Shown: positions 25,800 through 34,813, counted from the stretch's first letter. The stretch: DNA of 35,328 nt from Bacteroidota bacterium (GCA_018828585.1 JAHJVW010000066.1:1-35328), one strand, 5' to 3'. The notes: generated by a model not told the origin, from the sequence alone. Numbers and translations: made by a program.

Positions 25800-27449
25800 C
25801 TAAAAAACTATATTCTCTTTAACTTCAGATTCGATATTATTATTTTTATTGTAGTTTTTTTGACGTTCTATCGCATCAGCTGTTTTTTGACAAATAAAAC
25901 CATCTTTAGTGGCTTGCACTTTTACATAGGTGTCTGATTCGTCCGACCAATCTGAACAATCATACATTTGGTTCCTCAAAAAATGGTCTATAAATCTTTT
26001 CTGTACATATAAGGTAGAACCCACAGGGATGTTAAGTTTTAAATCCACTTCCTGTGCCCTCCACAAGCTGCCGTCTTTTAATCCTAAACTATAATCAAAT
26101 GATAAAAGCGAATCTTTTTGTGAATAGTAGTACTCAAGCTGTTGTGCATTTTTTAAAGCCTCTTTAATATTTTTACCTCTTGCAGTATAGGTTTTGATAA
26201 CGGATAGGTTATTATCATTTACTAAATTAAGGCGTAAGTCAATTTTGTTAGGCGTGTCAAAATCTCTGTCATTGCCAGTTATGGTAATAATTTTATCAGA
26301 TGAATCATTGCCTCCTACAAAATTCTCTTGTATCGTTCTTTCACTTCCTATTTTTAAGTAATAAACTTTTGAATCATTTGCTTTTAAAGCGATGGATTCA
26401 CTAAAACTAGCTTCTTCTTTAAAGTCCGTTGCATTTTTAGAAATTGTGAATATTCCAACTGCCAGTGCGATTATCCAAACCATTAATAGGCTAAAGCCAA
26501 TAGATTTACCAATCGTACGGTTGTTAAATAAAACTCTAATCACTAAGAAAATGATTCCAAGCAAAGGAATAAAAATTACAAAAAAAGCAGCAATATAAAT
26601 AGCAGGTCTTAAAGATGCATTTACCGCATTTAGAGGAAAGATGGTTGAAACATCAGTATTTCCGGCATAACCAAGAAAGATTAATAGAGCTATAAAAGCA
26701 CAAACTAAACCTATACCAACAAAAGCGATGATTATAAAACCAAATAATTTTAAAAGAAGCTTACCTGTGGTGCCAAGAAATCTCATTAAGCCATCCACTA
26801 GATCTCTTAAAAATGAACCTATTCTGTTTAAGCCGGGTATGGCCTGTTGATGAACATCAGATAACCTACTACCCACAGCATTCAACTCTTCTTCGAAATT
26901 CTTTTGGAATGATTGTAAGTTGATCTTTTCTCCTTTCATTTCCATCTTCTCACTACGGGTTTTTGCCTTTGGCATTACCACCCATAATAACAGATAAGGA
27001 AGAAGACCAAATCCGTAAAACATAAACAATAGAATAAACGCTACTCTTATCCAACGAGCTTCAATATCAAAATAATGACCTATTCCAGAGCAAACACCAC
27101 CTAAAATACGATCATCAATATCTCTGAATAGTTTCCTACGGAAAGACTGATGAGAACTTTCCTCAGTTTTATATTCCTCATCTTCACTTTCAAATTCAGA
27201 TGGATTGCCCATTTTAGAAATCACCAACTTTACATCATCAGCTATAATCACCTGCTTGTTTTCACTTGCCAATACTTCTGCAAGCATTTCGGCGATTCTA
27301 TTTTCTATATCTGTTATGATTTCAAAATTATCTTTAAAAGAAGCAAAATGAGCCTTAATATCAGTCATGTAGGTCTTTAGCATCTCGTAAGCGTCTTCTT
27401 CTATATGAAAAATTACGCCACTTATATTTATAATAATTGTCTTATTCAT
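25800..27449 (-). CDS. PspC domain membrane protein
   Basis: The 549-residue protein begins with a charged helical region (residues 1-100, NISGVIFHIEEDAYEMLKTYM). A PspC domain follows at about 104-162 (RKLFRDIDDRILGGVCSGIGHYFDIEARWIRV) with its membrane hairpin. Further membrane segments lie near 235-262, 285-315 and 320-342. The C-terminal 200 residues, after the last membrane segment, look like beta strands and probably form an extracytoplasmic domain. PspC proteins elsewhere sense envelope stress; that role is carried over by inference. The gene overlaps padR by 8 bases (ATGAATAA), so it is co-transcribed and translationally coupled. Its regulation is probably by the PadR product. Confidence 0.85.
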   Translation of the reverse strand: MNKTIIINISGVIFHIEEDAYEMLKTYMTDIKAHFASFKDNFEIITDIENRIAEMLAEVLASENKQVIIADDVKLVISKMGNPSEFESEDEEYKTEESSHQSFRRKLFRDIDDRILGGVCSGIGHYFDIEARWIRVAFILLFMFYGFGLLPYLLLWVVMPKAKTRSEKMEMKGEKINLQSFQKNFEEELNAVGSRLSDVHQQAIPGLNRIGSFLRDLVDGLMRFLGTTGKLLLKLFGFIIIAFVGIGLVCAFIALLIFLGYAGNTDVSTIFPLNAVNASLRPAIYIAAFFVIFIPLLGIIFLVIRVLFNNRTIGKSIGFSLLMVWIIALAVGIFTISKNATDFKEEASFSESIALKANDSKVYYLKIGSERTIQENFVGGNDSSDKIITITGNDRDFDTPNKIDLRLNLVNDNNLSVIKTYTARGKNIKEALKNAQQLEYYYSQKDSLLSFDYSLGLKDGSLWRAQEVDLKLNIPVGSTLYVQKRFIDHFLRNQMYDCSDWSDESDTYVKVQATKDGFICQKTADAIERQKNYNKNNNIESEVKENIVF

Positions 27450-27804
27450 GATTGTTGGTTGTATTAGGTTTGATATTTCTACTTTTTATACTGTTTTCCA
27501 CTGCATAGGATAAATCGGACCAAGTTTGATCTAACTGTGTTAGGGCATCTTTGCCAGTATCAGAGAGTTGATAATACTTTCTTGGTGGTCCAGAAGTAGA
27601 CTCTTGCCAATTATAATTTAACAGGCCATTGTTCTTTAACCTGGTAAGAAGAGGATATAGCGTACCCTCTACAACTAGAAGTTTCGCTACTTTCAACTCT
27701 TCGATAATATCAGAGGCATAAATCTCTCCTCTAGAAATTATGGAGAGAATACAGTACTCTAGAATACCTTTCCTCATTTGAGTTTGCGTGTTGTCTAAAA
27801 TCAT
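27442..27804 (-). CDS. PadR family transcriptional regulator
   Basis: This 120-residue winged-helix repressor shows the family's signature: RKGILEYCILSIISRGEIYASDIIEEL, then VVEGTLYPLLTRLKNNGLL, then the wing SGPPRKYYQLSDTGK. A short C-terminal helix for dimerisation follows. PadR repressors usually control the operon they sit in. Here it is the first gene before pspC, and an inverted repeat overlaps its promoter (27819-27844). I chose the ATG at 27804; the ATG at 27777 is an alternative that would still keep the DNA-binding domain. The inducer is unknown. Confidence 0.92.
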   Translation of the reverse strand: MILDNTQTQMRKGILEYCILSIISRGEIYASDIIEELKVAKLLVVEGTLYPLLTRLKNNGLLNYNWQESTSGPPRKYYQLSDTGKDALTQLDQTWSDLSYAVENSIKSRNIKPNTTNNHE

Positions 27805-27808
27805 AATG

Positions 27809-27816
27809 CAAAGATA
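27809..27816 (-). promoter_or_regulatory. Candidate -7 box of padR-pspC
   Basis: On the minus strand TATCTTTG matches TAnnTTTG exactly and ends 4 bases before the ATG at 27804, so the mRNA is probably leaderless. Confidence 0.55.
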
Positions 27817-27818
27817 TA

Positions 27819-27844
27819 TGTATTAATTGGTATTATGTAATACA
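27819..27844. promoter_or_regulatory. Candidate PadR operator
   Basis: TGTATTA (27819-27825) and TAATACA (27838-27844) are perfect inverted repeats 12 bases apart. A second palindrome, GTATTA-TG-TAATAC (27830-27843), shares the right half. The cluster sits just upstream of the padR -7 box, where bound repressor would block polymerase. The protein-DNA link is inference. Confidence 0.5.
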
Positions 27845-28107
27845 AAGTACTATAAATATTAATTTAATTTTTAGTAAACAGCAAATCAATAAATAATGAG
27901 TAATTAGTGAATAAATGGATATAAATTATTGCTCAGGCATTATTCTTAATAAAAATTAAAAGAATTTATCCTTTAGATAAAAAATAAATAAATAATTGAA
28001 GGTTAAATCAGTTAATAACGTACTTTATACACTATATTATTATCATTATGTTAAATACTTGTTTATCAAGTGTTTATTATTAAAAGATTAAAAATATTTT
28101 ATTTTTA
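27845..28107. other. Very AT-rich spacer between padR and susC
   Basis: No gene is visible. The stretch is mostly A and T with only short structures, such as the small hairpin ACTTG-TTTAT-CAAGT near 28057-28071. It probably holds upstream promoter DNA for the divergent padR and susC units. Confidence 0.45.
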
Positions 28108-28140
28108 TTTGTTTATAACGGTTTTGTTACGTTATCTTTA
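28108..28140 (+). promoter_or_regulatory. Candidate susC-susD promoter
   Basis: TTTG (28108-28111) and TATCTTTA (28133-28140, one base from TAnnTTTG) are 21 bases apart, close to the Bacteroidota -33/-7 spacing. An inverted repeat ATAACG (28115-28120) / CGTTAT (28130-28135), 9 bases apart, lies between and over them and could be a regulator site. Confidence 0.45.
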
Positions 28141-28146
28141 ACTCTT

Positions 28147-28171
28147 ATTAACACTATTAATTAACTAACTT
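28147..28171 (+). repeat. 25-base susC leader element, shared with the DUF5916 3' ends
   Basis: The sequence ends TTAATTAACTAACTT and lies 13 bases before the susC ATG. It matches 5069-5093 at 24 of 25 bases and 4744-4767 with one base missing, all in the same plus-strand orientation. At those places it covers the last codons and the start of the 3' untranslated region of the minus-strand DUF5916 gene and its fossil. Confidence 0.55.
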
Positions 28172-28184
28172 AATTTTAAATTGT

Positions 28185-31100
28185 ATGAAAAAACTTATAC
28201 AAAGTTTATTCATCTTGTTGCTTATTGCGTCTACCGCACTAGCACAAGACCGAACCGTTTCAGGTACGGTAACTGCCAAAGAGGATGGACTTCCTCTACC
28301 TGGCGTTAGTGTAAAAGTAAAAGGAACCAACATTGGTTCTCAAACAGATTTTTCTGGAAAGTTTGCACTTAAAGTATCAGGAAATGGTACAGTGGTTCTC
28401 GTATTCTCTTACGTAGGATATTTGCAAAAAGAAGTTTCTGTTTCTGGAAACACCGCAAGTGTAAGACTAGAAACTGATTCAAAACAATTAACCGAAGTTG
28501 TTGTGACTGCCCAAGGTATCGAAAGAACCAAAGGTGAATTACCCTATGCTACTCAAGCTATTGACGGTGCTGAGGTGAGCAAAACACGTACCACCAATTT
28601 TGTTCAGGGTCTTTCTGGTAAGATAGCTGGATTAGATGTGAAGCAAAACAACACCCTAGGAGGCTCTACCAACGTTGTTTTAAGAGGTAACAAATCATTA
28701 ACCGGTAATAACCAAGCTTTATTTATTATTGATGGTGTTCCGGTAAACAATGATTTATTCAACTCTGGGGGTCAATCTTCAGGACGTGGTGGATATGATT
28801 ACGGTAATCCAGTAGCGGATATCAATCCAGATGACATCGCTTCAATAAACGTGTTGAAAGGTGCAGCTGCATCAGCCCTTTACGGATCAAGAGCATCAAA
28901 CGGTGTTATTGTAATTACTACAAAAAAAGGCAGACAAGGTCTAGGAATAACTGTAAACTCTGGTATTAATGTAGGTAGTATTGATAAAAGTACGTTTGTT
29001 AAATACCAAAAGCAATACGGTCAAGGTTACGGAGCATATTATGAAGATCCCTCTGGTTTTTTCTTGTACAGAGACGTCAACGGTGATGGTAAACCTGATT
29101 TGGTAACCCCAACCAGTGAAGATGCTTCTTATGGAGCAAAGTTTGATCCTAATTTATTGGTTTATCAAGCAAGTGCTTTCAATCCTGCCTCGCCTAATTT
29201 TGGTAAGGCTACTCCTTGGGTAGCTGCAGCAAATGATCCTACAACATTTTTTACAGACCCAATCGCGTATAACAACAGTGTTTTTATTGATGGTGGAAAT
29301 GAAAAAAGCACCTACAAATTAGGATACACCAGAAGTGATGAGAAAGGTATTTTACCTAATAGTAAAATCAATAAGGATAACCTAAATTTTGGTAGCACTT
29401 TCAACATTAATAAGGATTTTAAAGTGGGTGGTAGTATCAATTATACCAGAACTAAAGGCTTAGGAAGATATGGAACAGGTTATGATGATAAGAACGTTGC
29501 AACCAACTTTAGACAGTGGTGGCCAGTAAACGTAGATATTCAAGAGCAAAAAGACGCCTATTTTAAAAACAGATTAAATGCAACTTGGAACTACGCAGAT
29601 CCTAGCGATTTAACCCCAATTTATTGGGATAATCCGTATTTCTCTAGGTATGAGAACTATGAGGATGATGAGAGAAACAGATACTTAGGTAATGTTAATG
29701 CCTCTTATAAAGTCAATGATTGGTTTGATGTAACAGGTAGAATTTCATTAGATCAATATACAACAGGACAAAATGAAAGACAAGCAGTTGGAAGTGTAAC
29801 TGTTCCTCATTATATTTTAAGAACTAGTGCTTTTAAAGAGTGGAATTATGATTTATTATTAAACTTTAATAAGAATATTACCAAGGATATTAAGTTTAAA
29901 GGTCTTTTAGGTTCCAACATCAGAAGAAGTATTGCGACTCAATTTCAAGCTTCTAGTAATGGTGGTTTAGTCGTTCCAAGATTGTATGCGTTAGCAAACT
30001 CAGTAAGCACTCCAAATGCTCCTAACGAATATTTAGCAGAAAGAGAAGTGGACGGAGTTTTTGCAGCAGCTACCTTCAATTATAAGGAATTATTAACGTT
30101 AGACTTAACTGGGAGAAGAGATGCCTCTTCAACACTTCCAAAAGGAAATAATATTTATTACTATCCTTCAGTTTCAGGAAGTTTCCAGTTTGGAAAACTA
30201 CTTAGTGATTCCAAAATCATTACTTCAGGTACTTTAAGAGCTAATTATGCCGAAGTAGGTAATGATGCTTCTCCTTATAGAACAACAGATACCTATGATT
30301 TAATTACTCCTTTTAATTCTCAAACATTAACTTCTGTAGGTTCTACAAAAAACAATCCTAATCTAAAACCTGAAAGAACTCAAAGTACTGAGTTGGGTTT
30401 ACAAATGGGATTCTTAGAAGATAGAATTGGGTTTGATTTAACTTTATACAAGACGAATACAGTAGATCAAATTTTACCAGTTTCAGTTACCGCAGCTTCT
30501 GGTTTTACTACAAAATTTGTAAATTCAGGAAAGGTAGAGAATAAAGGGTTGGAGCTAAGCATATATGCTACTCCAATAAGATCAAATAAATTTAGCTGGA
30601 ACACGAGTATCAACTTTACTGCGAACAGAAATAAAGTTGTTGAACTTTTCGAAGGCGTACAAAATTTATTACTCGCTTCTTATCAAGGAGGTGTTACTAT
30701 CAATGCTACAGTTGGTGAGCCTTACGGTATTATTAAAGGTGAAGGTTTTGTTTATACAAATGGTCAAAAAACCGTTAGCTCAACAACCGGTCGTTATCTA
30801 AAAAATGGTAACTCAAGCACTATTATTGGAAATGTAAATCCTCAGTGGATTGCAGGTATAAACAATAGTTTTAGATATAAAGATTTAGCATTAAGTTTCT
30901 TAGTAGATATGAAGCATGGTGGTAGTTTGTTTTCTTTAGATAGATATTATGGTTTAGCTACTGGAAACAGTGTGGAAACAGTAGGTTTAAATGCTAAAGG
31001 TAATGATGTAAGATCTCCAGTTTCACAAGGTGGAGGTATTTTATTACCAGGTGTTAAAGCTGATGGAACGCCTAATGATATTTATGCAGCAAATACAAAC

Positions 31101-31397
31101 TTCGGATTATTGGGCTATGCTCGTACACCAGCACAAGGATTTGTTTATGATGCCAGTTATGTGAAATTGAGAGAAGCAGCTTTAACCTATTCTTTACCCG
31201 CAAATGTGGTGAGTAAATTAGGTTTAGTTAAAGGAGTAGACTTGTCTTTAATTGGTAGAAACTTATGGATTATCCATAAAAATCTTCCTGATGCTGATCC
31301 AGAGGATGGTATTGTATCAGGTAACGCACAAGGTTATCAAGGTGGTAGTTACCCAACTGCAAGAACAATTGGGTTTAATGTTAAATTTAAATTTTAA
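28185..31397 (+). CDS. SusC/RagA family TonB-dependent outer-membrane transporter
   Basis: The 1070-residue protein has a signal peptide (residues 1-20, ending TALAQ). A carboxypeptidase-regulatory-like domain follows at about 23-97 (VSGTVTAKEDGLPLPGVSVKVKG). The plug domain carries the SusC hallmarks LFIIDGVPVNN and LKGAAASALYGSRASNGVIVITTKKG, and a long barrel ends ARTIGFNVKFKF. It forms the energised channel of a SusCD nutrient importer powered by TonB. There is no STN domain, so it does not signal to an anti-sigma factor itself. It is first in an operon with susD (gap 11 bases). No glycoside hydrolase or lyase is nearby, so a glycan substrate is not indicated. The family call is certain, the substrate unknown. 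Confidence 0.96.
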   Translation: MKKLIQSLFILLLIASTALAQDRTVSGTVTAKEDGLPLPGVSVKVKGTNIGSQTDFSGKFALKVSGNGTVVLVFSYVGYLQKEVSVSGNTASVRLETDSKQLTEVVVTAQGIERTKGELPYATQAIDGAEVSKTRTTNFVQGLSGKIAGLDVKQNNTLGGSTNVVLRGNKSLTGNNQALFIIDGVPVNNDLFNSGGQSSGRGGYDYGNPVADINPDDIASINVLKGAAASALYGSRASNGVIVITTKKGRQGLGITVNSGINVGSIDKSTFVKYQKQYGQGYGAYYEDPSGFFLYRDVNGDGKPDLVTPTSEDASYGAKFDPNLLVYQASAFNPASPNFGKATPWVAAANDPTTFFTDPIAYNNSVFIDGGNEKSTYKLGYTRSDEKGILPNSKINKDNLNFGSTFNINKDFKVGGSINYTRTKGLGRYGTGYDDKNVATNFRQWWPVNVDIQEQKDAYFKNRLNATWNYADPSDLTPIYWDNPYFSRYENYEDDERNRYLGNVNASYKVNDWFDVTGRISLDQYTTGQNERQAVGSVTVPHYILRTSAFKEWNYDLLLNFNKNITKDIKFKGLLGSNIRRSIATQFQASSNGGLVVPRLYALANSVSTPNAPNEYLAEREVDGVFAAATFNYKELLTLDLTGRRDASSTLPKGNNIYYYPSVSGSFQFGKLLSDSKIITSGTLRANYAEVGNDASPYRTTDTYDLITPFNSQTLTSVGSTKNNPNLKPERTQSTELGLQMGFLEDRIGFDLTLYKTNTVDQILPVSVTAASGFTTKFVNSGKVENKGLELSIYATPIRSNKFSWNTSINFTANRNKVVELFEGVQNLLLASYQGGVTINATVGEPYGIIKGEGFVYTNGQKTVSSTTGRYLKNGNSSTIIGNVNPQWIAGINNSFRYKDLALSFLVDMKHGGSLFSLDRYYGLATGNSVETVGLNAKGNDVRSPVSQGGGILLPGVKADGTPNDIYAANTNFGLLGYARTPAQGFVYDASYVKLREAALTYSLPANVVSKLGLVKGVDLSLIGRNLWIIHKNLPDADPEDGIVSGNAQGYQGGSYPTARTIGFNVKFKF

Positions 31398-31408
31398 TTA
31401 AGGCTAAT

Positions 31409-32839
31409 ATGAAAAAGATAATAATATTAAGCGGAATAGCCTTTTTGTCGGTAGTTTCTTCTTGTAAAAAGGATTTAACAAGTTTGAACATCGATCCAAA
31501 AAGCGCCACATCGGTGCCTTCAGTTTCTCTATTTACAAATGCACAGAGAAACTTCGCTGATTATATTTCTACACCAAGTGTAAACGTAAATATATTTAGG
31601 TTAATAGCTCAGCAGTGGACAGAAACAACCTACTTTGATGAAAGTAGGTATGATTTAGTAACAAGAAACATTCCAGGAGGTACTTTCACAATTCTATATC
31701 GAGATGTTTTAAATGACCTAAATGCAGCTAAAACACTAATTGCTGCTGATATAACGGCAGCAGATGTGAAGGCCAATCAAATTGCAATTGCCGACATTAT
31801 GCAGGTATATGCCTATTCAATTTTGGTCAATACATTTGGTAATGTTCCTTATTCAGAAGCTTTAGATATCAATAATGTTCAACCAAAGTATGATGACGGA
31901 TTAACCATCACCAAAGCTTTAATTGTGAGATTAAATACAGATATAGCTGCTTTAAAGCCAGGCGCTGCTAGTTATGGTGGTGCAGATTTAATTTACGGAG
32001 GTAATGTTGCTAAATGGATTAAATTTGCCAATACCTTAAAGTTGAAATTAGGTATTACAATCGTTGATGCAGACGCAGCAACAGCCAAGACAGCTATCGA
32101 GTCAGCCTCAGCAGGTGCTTTCTCTTCTAGCGCTGATAATGCAGCATTTGCGTATCAATCTTCCTCACCAAACACGAATCCAATTTGGACCAACTTAGTG
32201 CAAAGCGGAAGAAAGGATTATGTAATTGCAAATACATTTGTTGATAAAATGAAAGCATTAGGTGATCCTAGAATTCCATTATATTTCACTAAAGATGCAG
32301 CAGGAGGTTACTCAGGCGGTATATATGGAACTAGTAATAGTTATTCAACATTTTCTAAGCCAAGTGCTACTTTGACCGCTCCAGATTTTGAAACTTTATT
32401 TTTAAGTTATTCAGAAGTTGAGTTTTACAAAGCGGAAGCAGCAGCAAGAGGTTTTAATGTTGGAGGAACTGCCGCAACTCATTATGATAGTGGGGTCACA
32501 GCTTCTATTAAATATTGGGGTGGTACAGATGCAAGTGCCGTTACTTACTTGGCTAACCCAAGTGTAAACTATGCTACTGCTACGGGTACTTATAAAGAAA
32601 AAATTGGTACTCAGGCTTGGATAGCTTTCTATAATAGAGGATTTGAAGCTTGGACAGAGTGGAGAAGATTAGATTTTCCAGTTCTTAATGTTCCTCCTGG
32701 ATTAACTTATGCCGACATTCCTTTGCGATTTACTTATCCAATTCCAGAGAAAAGTTTAAATGGAACGCAATACACAGCAGCAGCATCAGCGATTGGCGGA
32801 GACAAGGTTTCTACTAAATTATTTTGGGATAAATTCTAA
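31409..32839 (+). CDS. SusD/RagB family lipoprotein (SusD-like 2 type)
   Basis: The 476-residue surface lipoprotein (lipobox VVSSC, lipidated C19) acts as the lid and substrate-binding partner of the upstream SusC channel. Features of the SusD-like 2 group include the early NIDPKSATSVP segment, AIADIMQVYAYSILVNTFGNVPYSEAL, GGNVAKWIKFANTLKLKLGI and the late YNRGFEAWTEWRRLDFP segment near the C-terminus. The helix-rich tetratricopeptide-like scaffold fits these segments. The gene is followed by a strong terminator, so the operon is probably just susC-susD. The ligand is not predictable from sequence alone. Confidence 0.94.
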   Translation: MKKIIILSGIAFLSVVSSCKKDLTSLNIDPKSATSVPSVSLFTNAQRNFADYISTPSVNVNIFRLIAQQWTETTYFDESRYDLVTRNIPGGTFTILYRDVLNDLNAAKTLIAADITAADVKANQIAIADIMQVYAYSILVNTFGNVPYSEALDINNVQPKYDDGLTITKALIVRLNTDIAALKPGAASYGGADLIYGGNVAKWIKFANTLKLKLGITIVDADAATAKTAIESASAGAFSSSADNAAFAYQSSSPNTNPIWTNLVQSGRKDYVIANTFVDKMKALGDPRIPLYFTKDAAGGYSGGIYGTSNSYSTFSKPSATLTAPDFETLFLSYSEVEFYKAEAAARGFNVGGTAATHYDSGVTASIKYWGGTDASAVTYLANPSVNYATATGTYKEKIGTQAWIAFYNRGFEAWTEWRRLDFPVLNVPPGLTYADIPLRFTYPIPEKSLNGTQYTAAASAIGGDKVSTKLFWDKF

Positions 32840-32857
32840 ACCAGAATTTTAATATAC

Positions 32858-32894
32858 AAAAAGGGTGCTTGTTTTAAAACAAGCACCCTTTTTT
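32858..32894 (+). terminator. Terminator of the susC-susD operon
   Basis: GGGTGCTTGTTTT and AAAACAAGCACCC form a perfect 13-bp stem with no spare loop bases, preceded by AAAAA and followed by TTTTTT. It could act in both directions. Confidence 0.9.
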
Positions 32895-32971
32895 GCATTT
32901 TAAATGGAAATTAAAATGTGACATAAAGGTCTCGATATAATTTCATAGATTTAGTTTTCTAAACCTTTTTT

Positions 32972-34741
32972 ATGAAGAAATTACTCATTGCAATCTTTGC
33001 TTTAACTATCCTTTTTGGATGCAAGAAAAAAGAAAAAAGTGCCAACCCCGAGTTAGCCAAAATGTTCGATCAATATTTTGAAGATCGACTAAAACTATAT
33101 CCCTTAGAAGCAACTAGCCAAGGAGACAATAGATACAATGATTTATTACCTAATGATATCTCTGCTCCTTTCAGAGCGTCAGCTAAAGCATTTTATAAAA
33201 ATTATCTGGATAAAATTAGTGCTTACGACCGTGAAAGTTTAGATGATAATGATCGTATTTCATACGATATTTTTAAACGCGAAATGGCGATGAACTTAGA
33301 GGGCTTAAGCTTTAAAGCTACCTGGGAAATTCCATTTCAGCAATTTTGGGGTTTACCCATTACCATGGGACAGTTAGGTTCTGGAGCTGGAAATCAACCT
33401 TTTAAAACTGTTAAAGATTATCAGGATTGGTTAAAAAGAATTTCCGCATTTAGTATTTGGGCCGATACTGCTATAACAAATTTTAAGGCGGGCATGGCGG
33501 ATGGAACAGTTTTACCAAAAGCTTTGGTGATAAAAATGATTCCACAAATGGAAAGTCTGGTGGTTACAGATGCTAGTCAGAGTTTATTTTATGATCCTAT
33601 CAAAAACTTGCCAAAAGATTTTTCTGATGCTGATAAAAAACAATTAACGACTGCTTATGTAAAGGCAATCAATACCCAAATTGTCCCAACGTATAAAAAA
33701 TTAGGCGATTTTCTGAAAACAGAATATTTACCAAAAGCCAGAACAACAACTGGAATTTCTGGTATCCCTGATGGGGATAAATACTATAAATATTTAGTAA
33801 GGTTTTGGACCACGACAGATAGAACGCCAGAACAGATTTATCAGACTGGTTTAGATGAAGTGGCAAGAATTAAAACAGAAATGGAAAAAACCAAAGAAGC
33901 TGTTGGTTTTAAAGGAGACTTAACAGCATTTTTTGAGTTTATGAAAAATGATTCTCAATTTATGCCTTTTAAAACTCCAAAAGAGGTTTTAGATTCTTTC
34001 GAACACATTCATCAAATCATGATTCCTAATTTGAAAACCATGTTTGGTAGAACACCGAAGACTAAGTTTGAGATTAGACAAACAGAAGCCTTTAGAGCCG
34101 CCAGCAGTAGTGCCGAATACAATCAGGGTTCGGCAGATGGCTCGCGTCCAGGAGTATTTTATGTGCCAATTTTAGATGCAACCAAATTCAATATTACCTC
34201 TGGAATGGAATCTCTTTTTTTACACGAGGCCATTCCAGGACACCATTACCAAGTTTCCTTACAACAAGAAAATACAGGTTTGCCAAAATTCCGCAGGTTT
34301 GCTTGGTATGGTGCTTACGGAGAAGGTTGGGCTTTATATAGTGAGTCTTTAGGAAAAGAACTAGGTTTATATACCAATCCATATCAATATATGGGCGCTT
34401 TAGGTGATGAAATGCACAGAGCCATCCGTTTGGTGGTGGACGTGGCTATGCATACCAAAAACATGACCCGCGAAGAAGCGATTAAATATATGATGGATAA
34501 TGAAGCGATTAGTGAAGATGGTGCAACCGCAGAAATTGAACGCTATATGGCTATTCCCGCTCAAGCTTTGTCTTACAAAACTGGGGCAATGAAGATTAGG
34601 GAATTGAGAACTAAGTATGAAAAAGAACTGGGAGATAATTTTAAATTATCTGATTTCCACGATGAAGTTTTGAAAGACGGTGTAATGCCTCTAGATGTTT
34701 TCGAAAATAAAATGAACGCTTGGGCTGCAAAGCTAAAATAG
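32972..34741 (+). CDS. DUF885 family lipoprotein, putative metallopeptidase
   Basis: The 589-residue lipoprotein (lipobox LFGC, lipidated C17) belongs to DUF885. The diagnostic segment is FLHEAIPGHHYQ (H418, E419, H424, H425), a zinc-peptidase-like HExxxxxHH arrangement. It is followed by AYGEGWALYSE, whose glutamate would complete the metal site. The N-terminal half is helical, and the C-terminus has the typical YKTGAMKIRELR and FHDEVLKDGVMPLDVFE strings. Family members are thought to be peptidases, but the reaction is poorly established. It lies directly after susC-susD in the same direction but beyond a strong terminator, so it is probably separately transcribed. It has its own terminator. 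A TAGATTTA box near 32947 could be its promoter. Confidence 0.88.
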   Translation: MKKLLIAIFALTILFGCKKKEKSANPELAKMFDQYFEDRLKLYPLEATSQGDNRYNDLLPNDISAPFRASAKAFYKNYLDKISAYDRESLDDNDRISYDIFKREMAMNLEGLSFKATWEIPFQQFWGLPITMGQLGSGAGNQPFKTVKDYQDWLKRISAFSIWADTAITNFKAGMADGTVLPKALVIKMIPQMESLVVTDASQSLFYDPIKNLPKDFSDADKKQLTTAYVKAINTQIVPTYKKLGDFLKTEYLPKARTTTGISGIPDGDKYYKYLVRFWTTTDRTPEQIYQTGLDEVARIKTEMEKTKEAVGFKGDLTAFFEFMKNDSQFMPFKTPKEVLDSFEHIHQIMIPNLKTMFGRTPKTKFEIRQTEAFRAASSSAEYNQGSADGSRPGVFYVPILDATKFNITSGMESLFLHEAIPGHHYQVSLQQENTGLPKFRRFAWYGAYGEGWALYSESLGKELGLYTNPYQYMGALGDEMHRAIRLVVDVAMHTKNMTREEAIKYMMDNEAISEDGATAEIERYMAIPAQALSYKTGAMKIRELRTKYEKELGDNFKLSDFHDEVLKDGVMPLDVFENKMNAWAAKLK

Positions 34742-34754
34742 ATTCATTTGCATT

Positions 34755-34794
34755 AAAAAAAGTGCTCGTTTCAATTTGAAGCAAGCACTTTTTT
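34755..34794 (+). terminator. Terminator of the DUF885 gene
   Basis: AAAAAAGTGCTCGTTTCAA pairs imperfectly with TTGAAGCAAGCACTTTTTT. The A run on the left means it could work in both directions. It resembles the susC-susD terminator in its GTGCT/AGCAC core. Confidence 0.85.
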
Positions 34795-34813
34795 AATTTT
34801 ATTTTGCGATATG

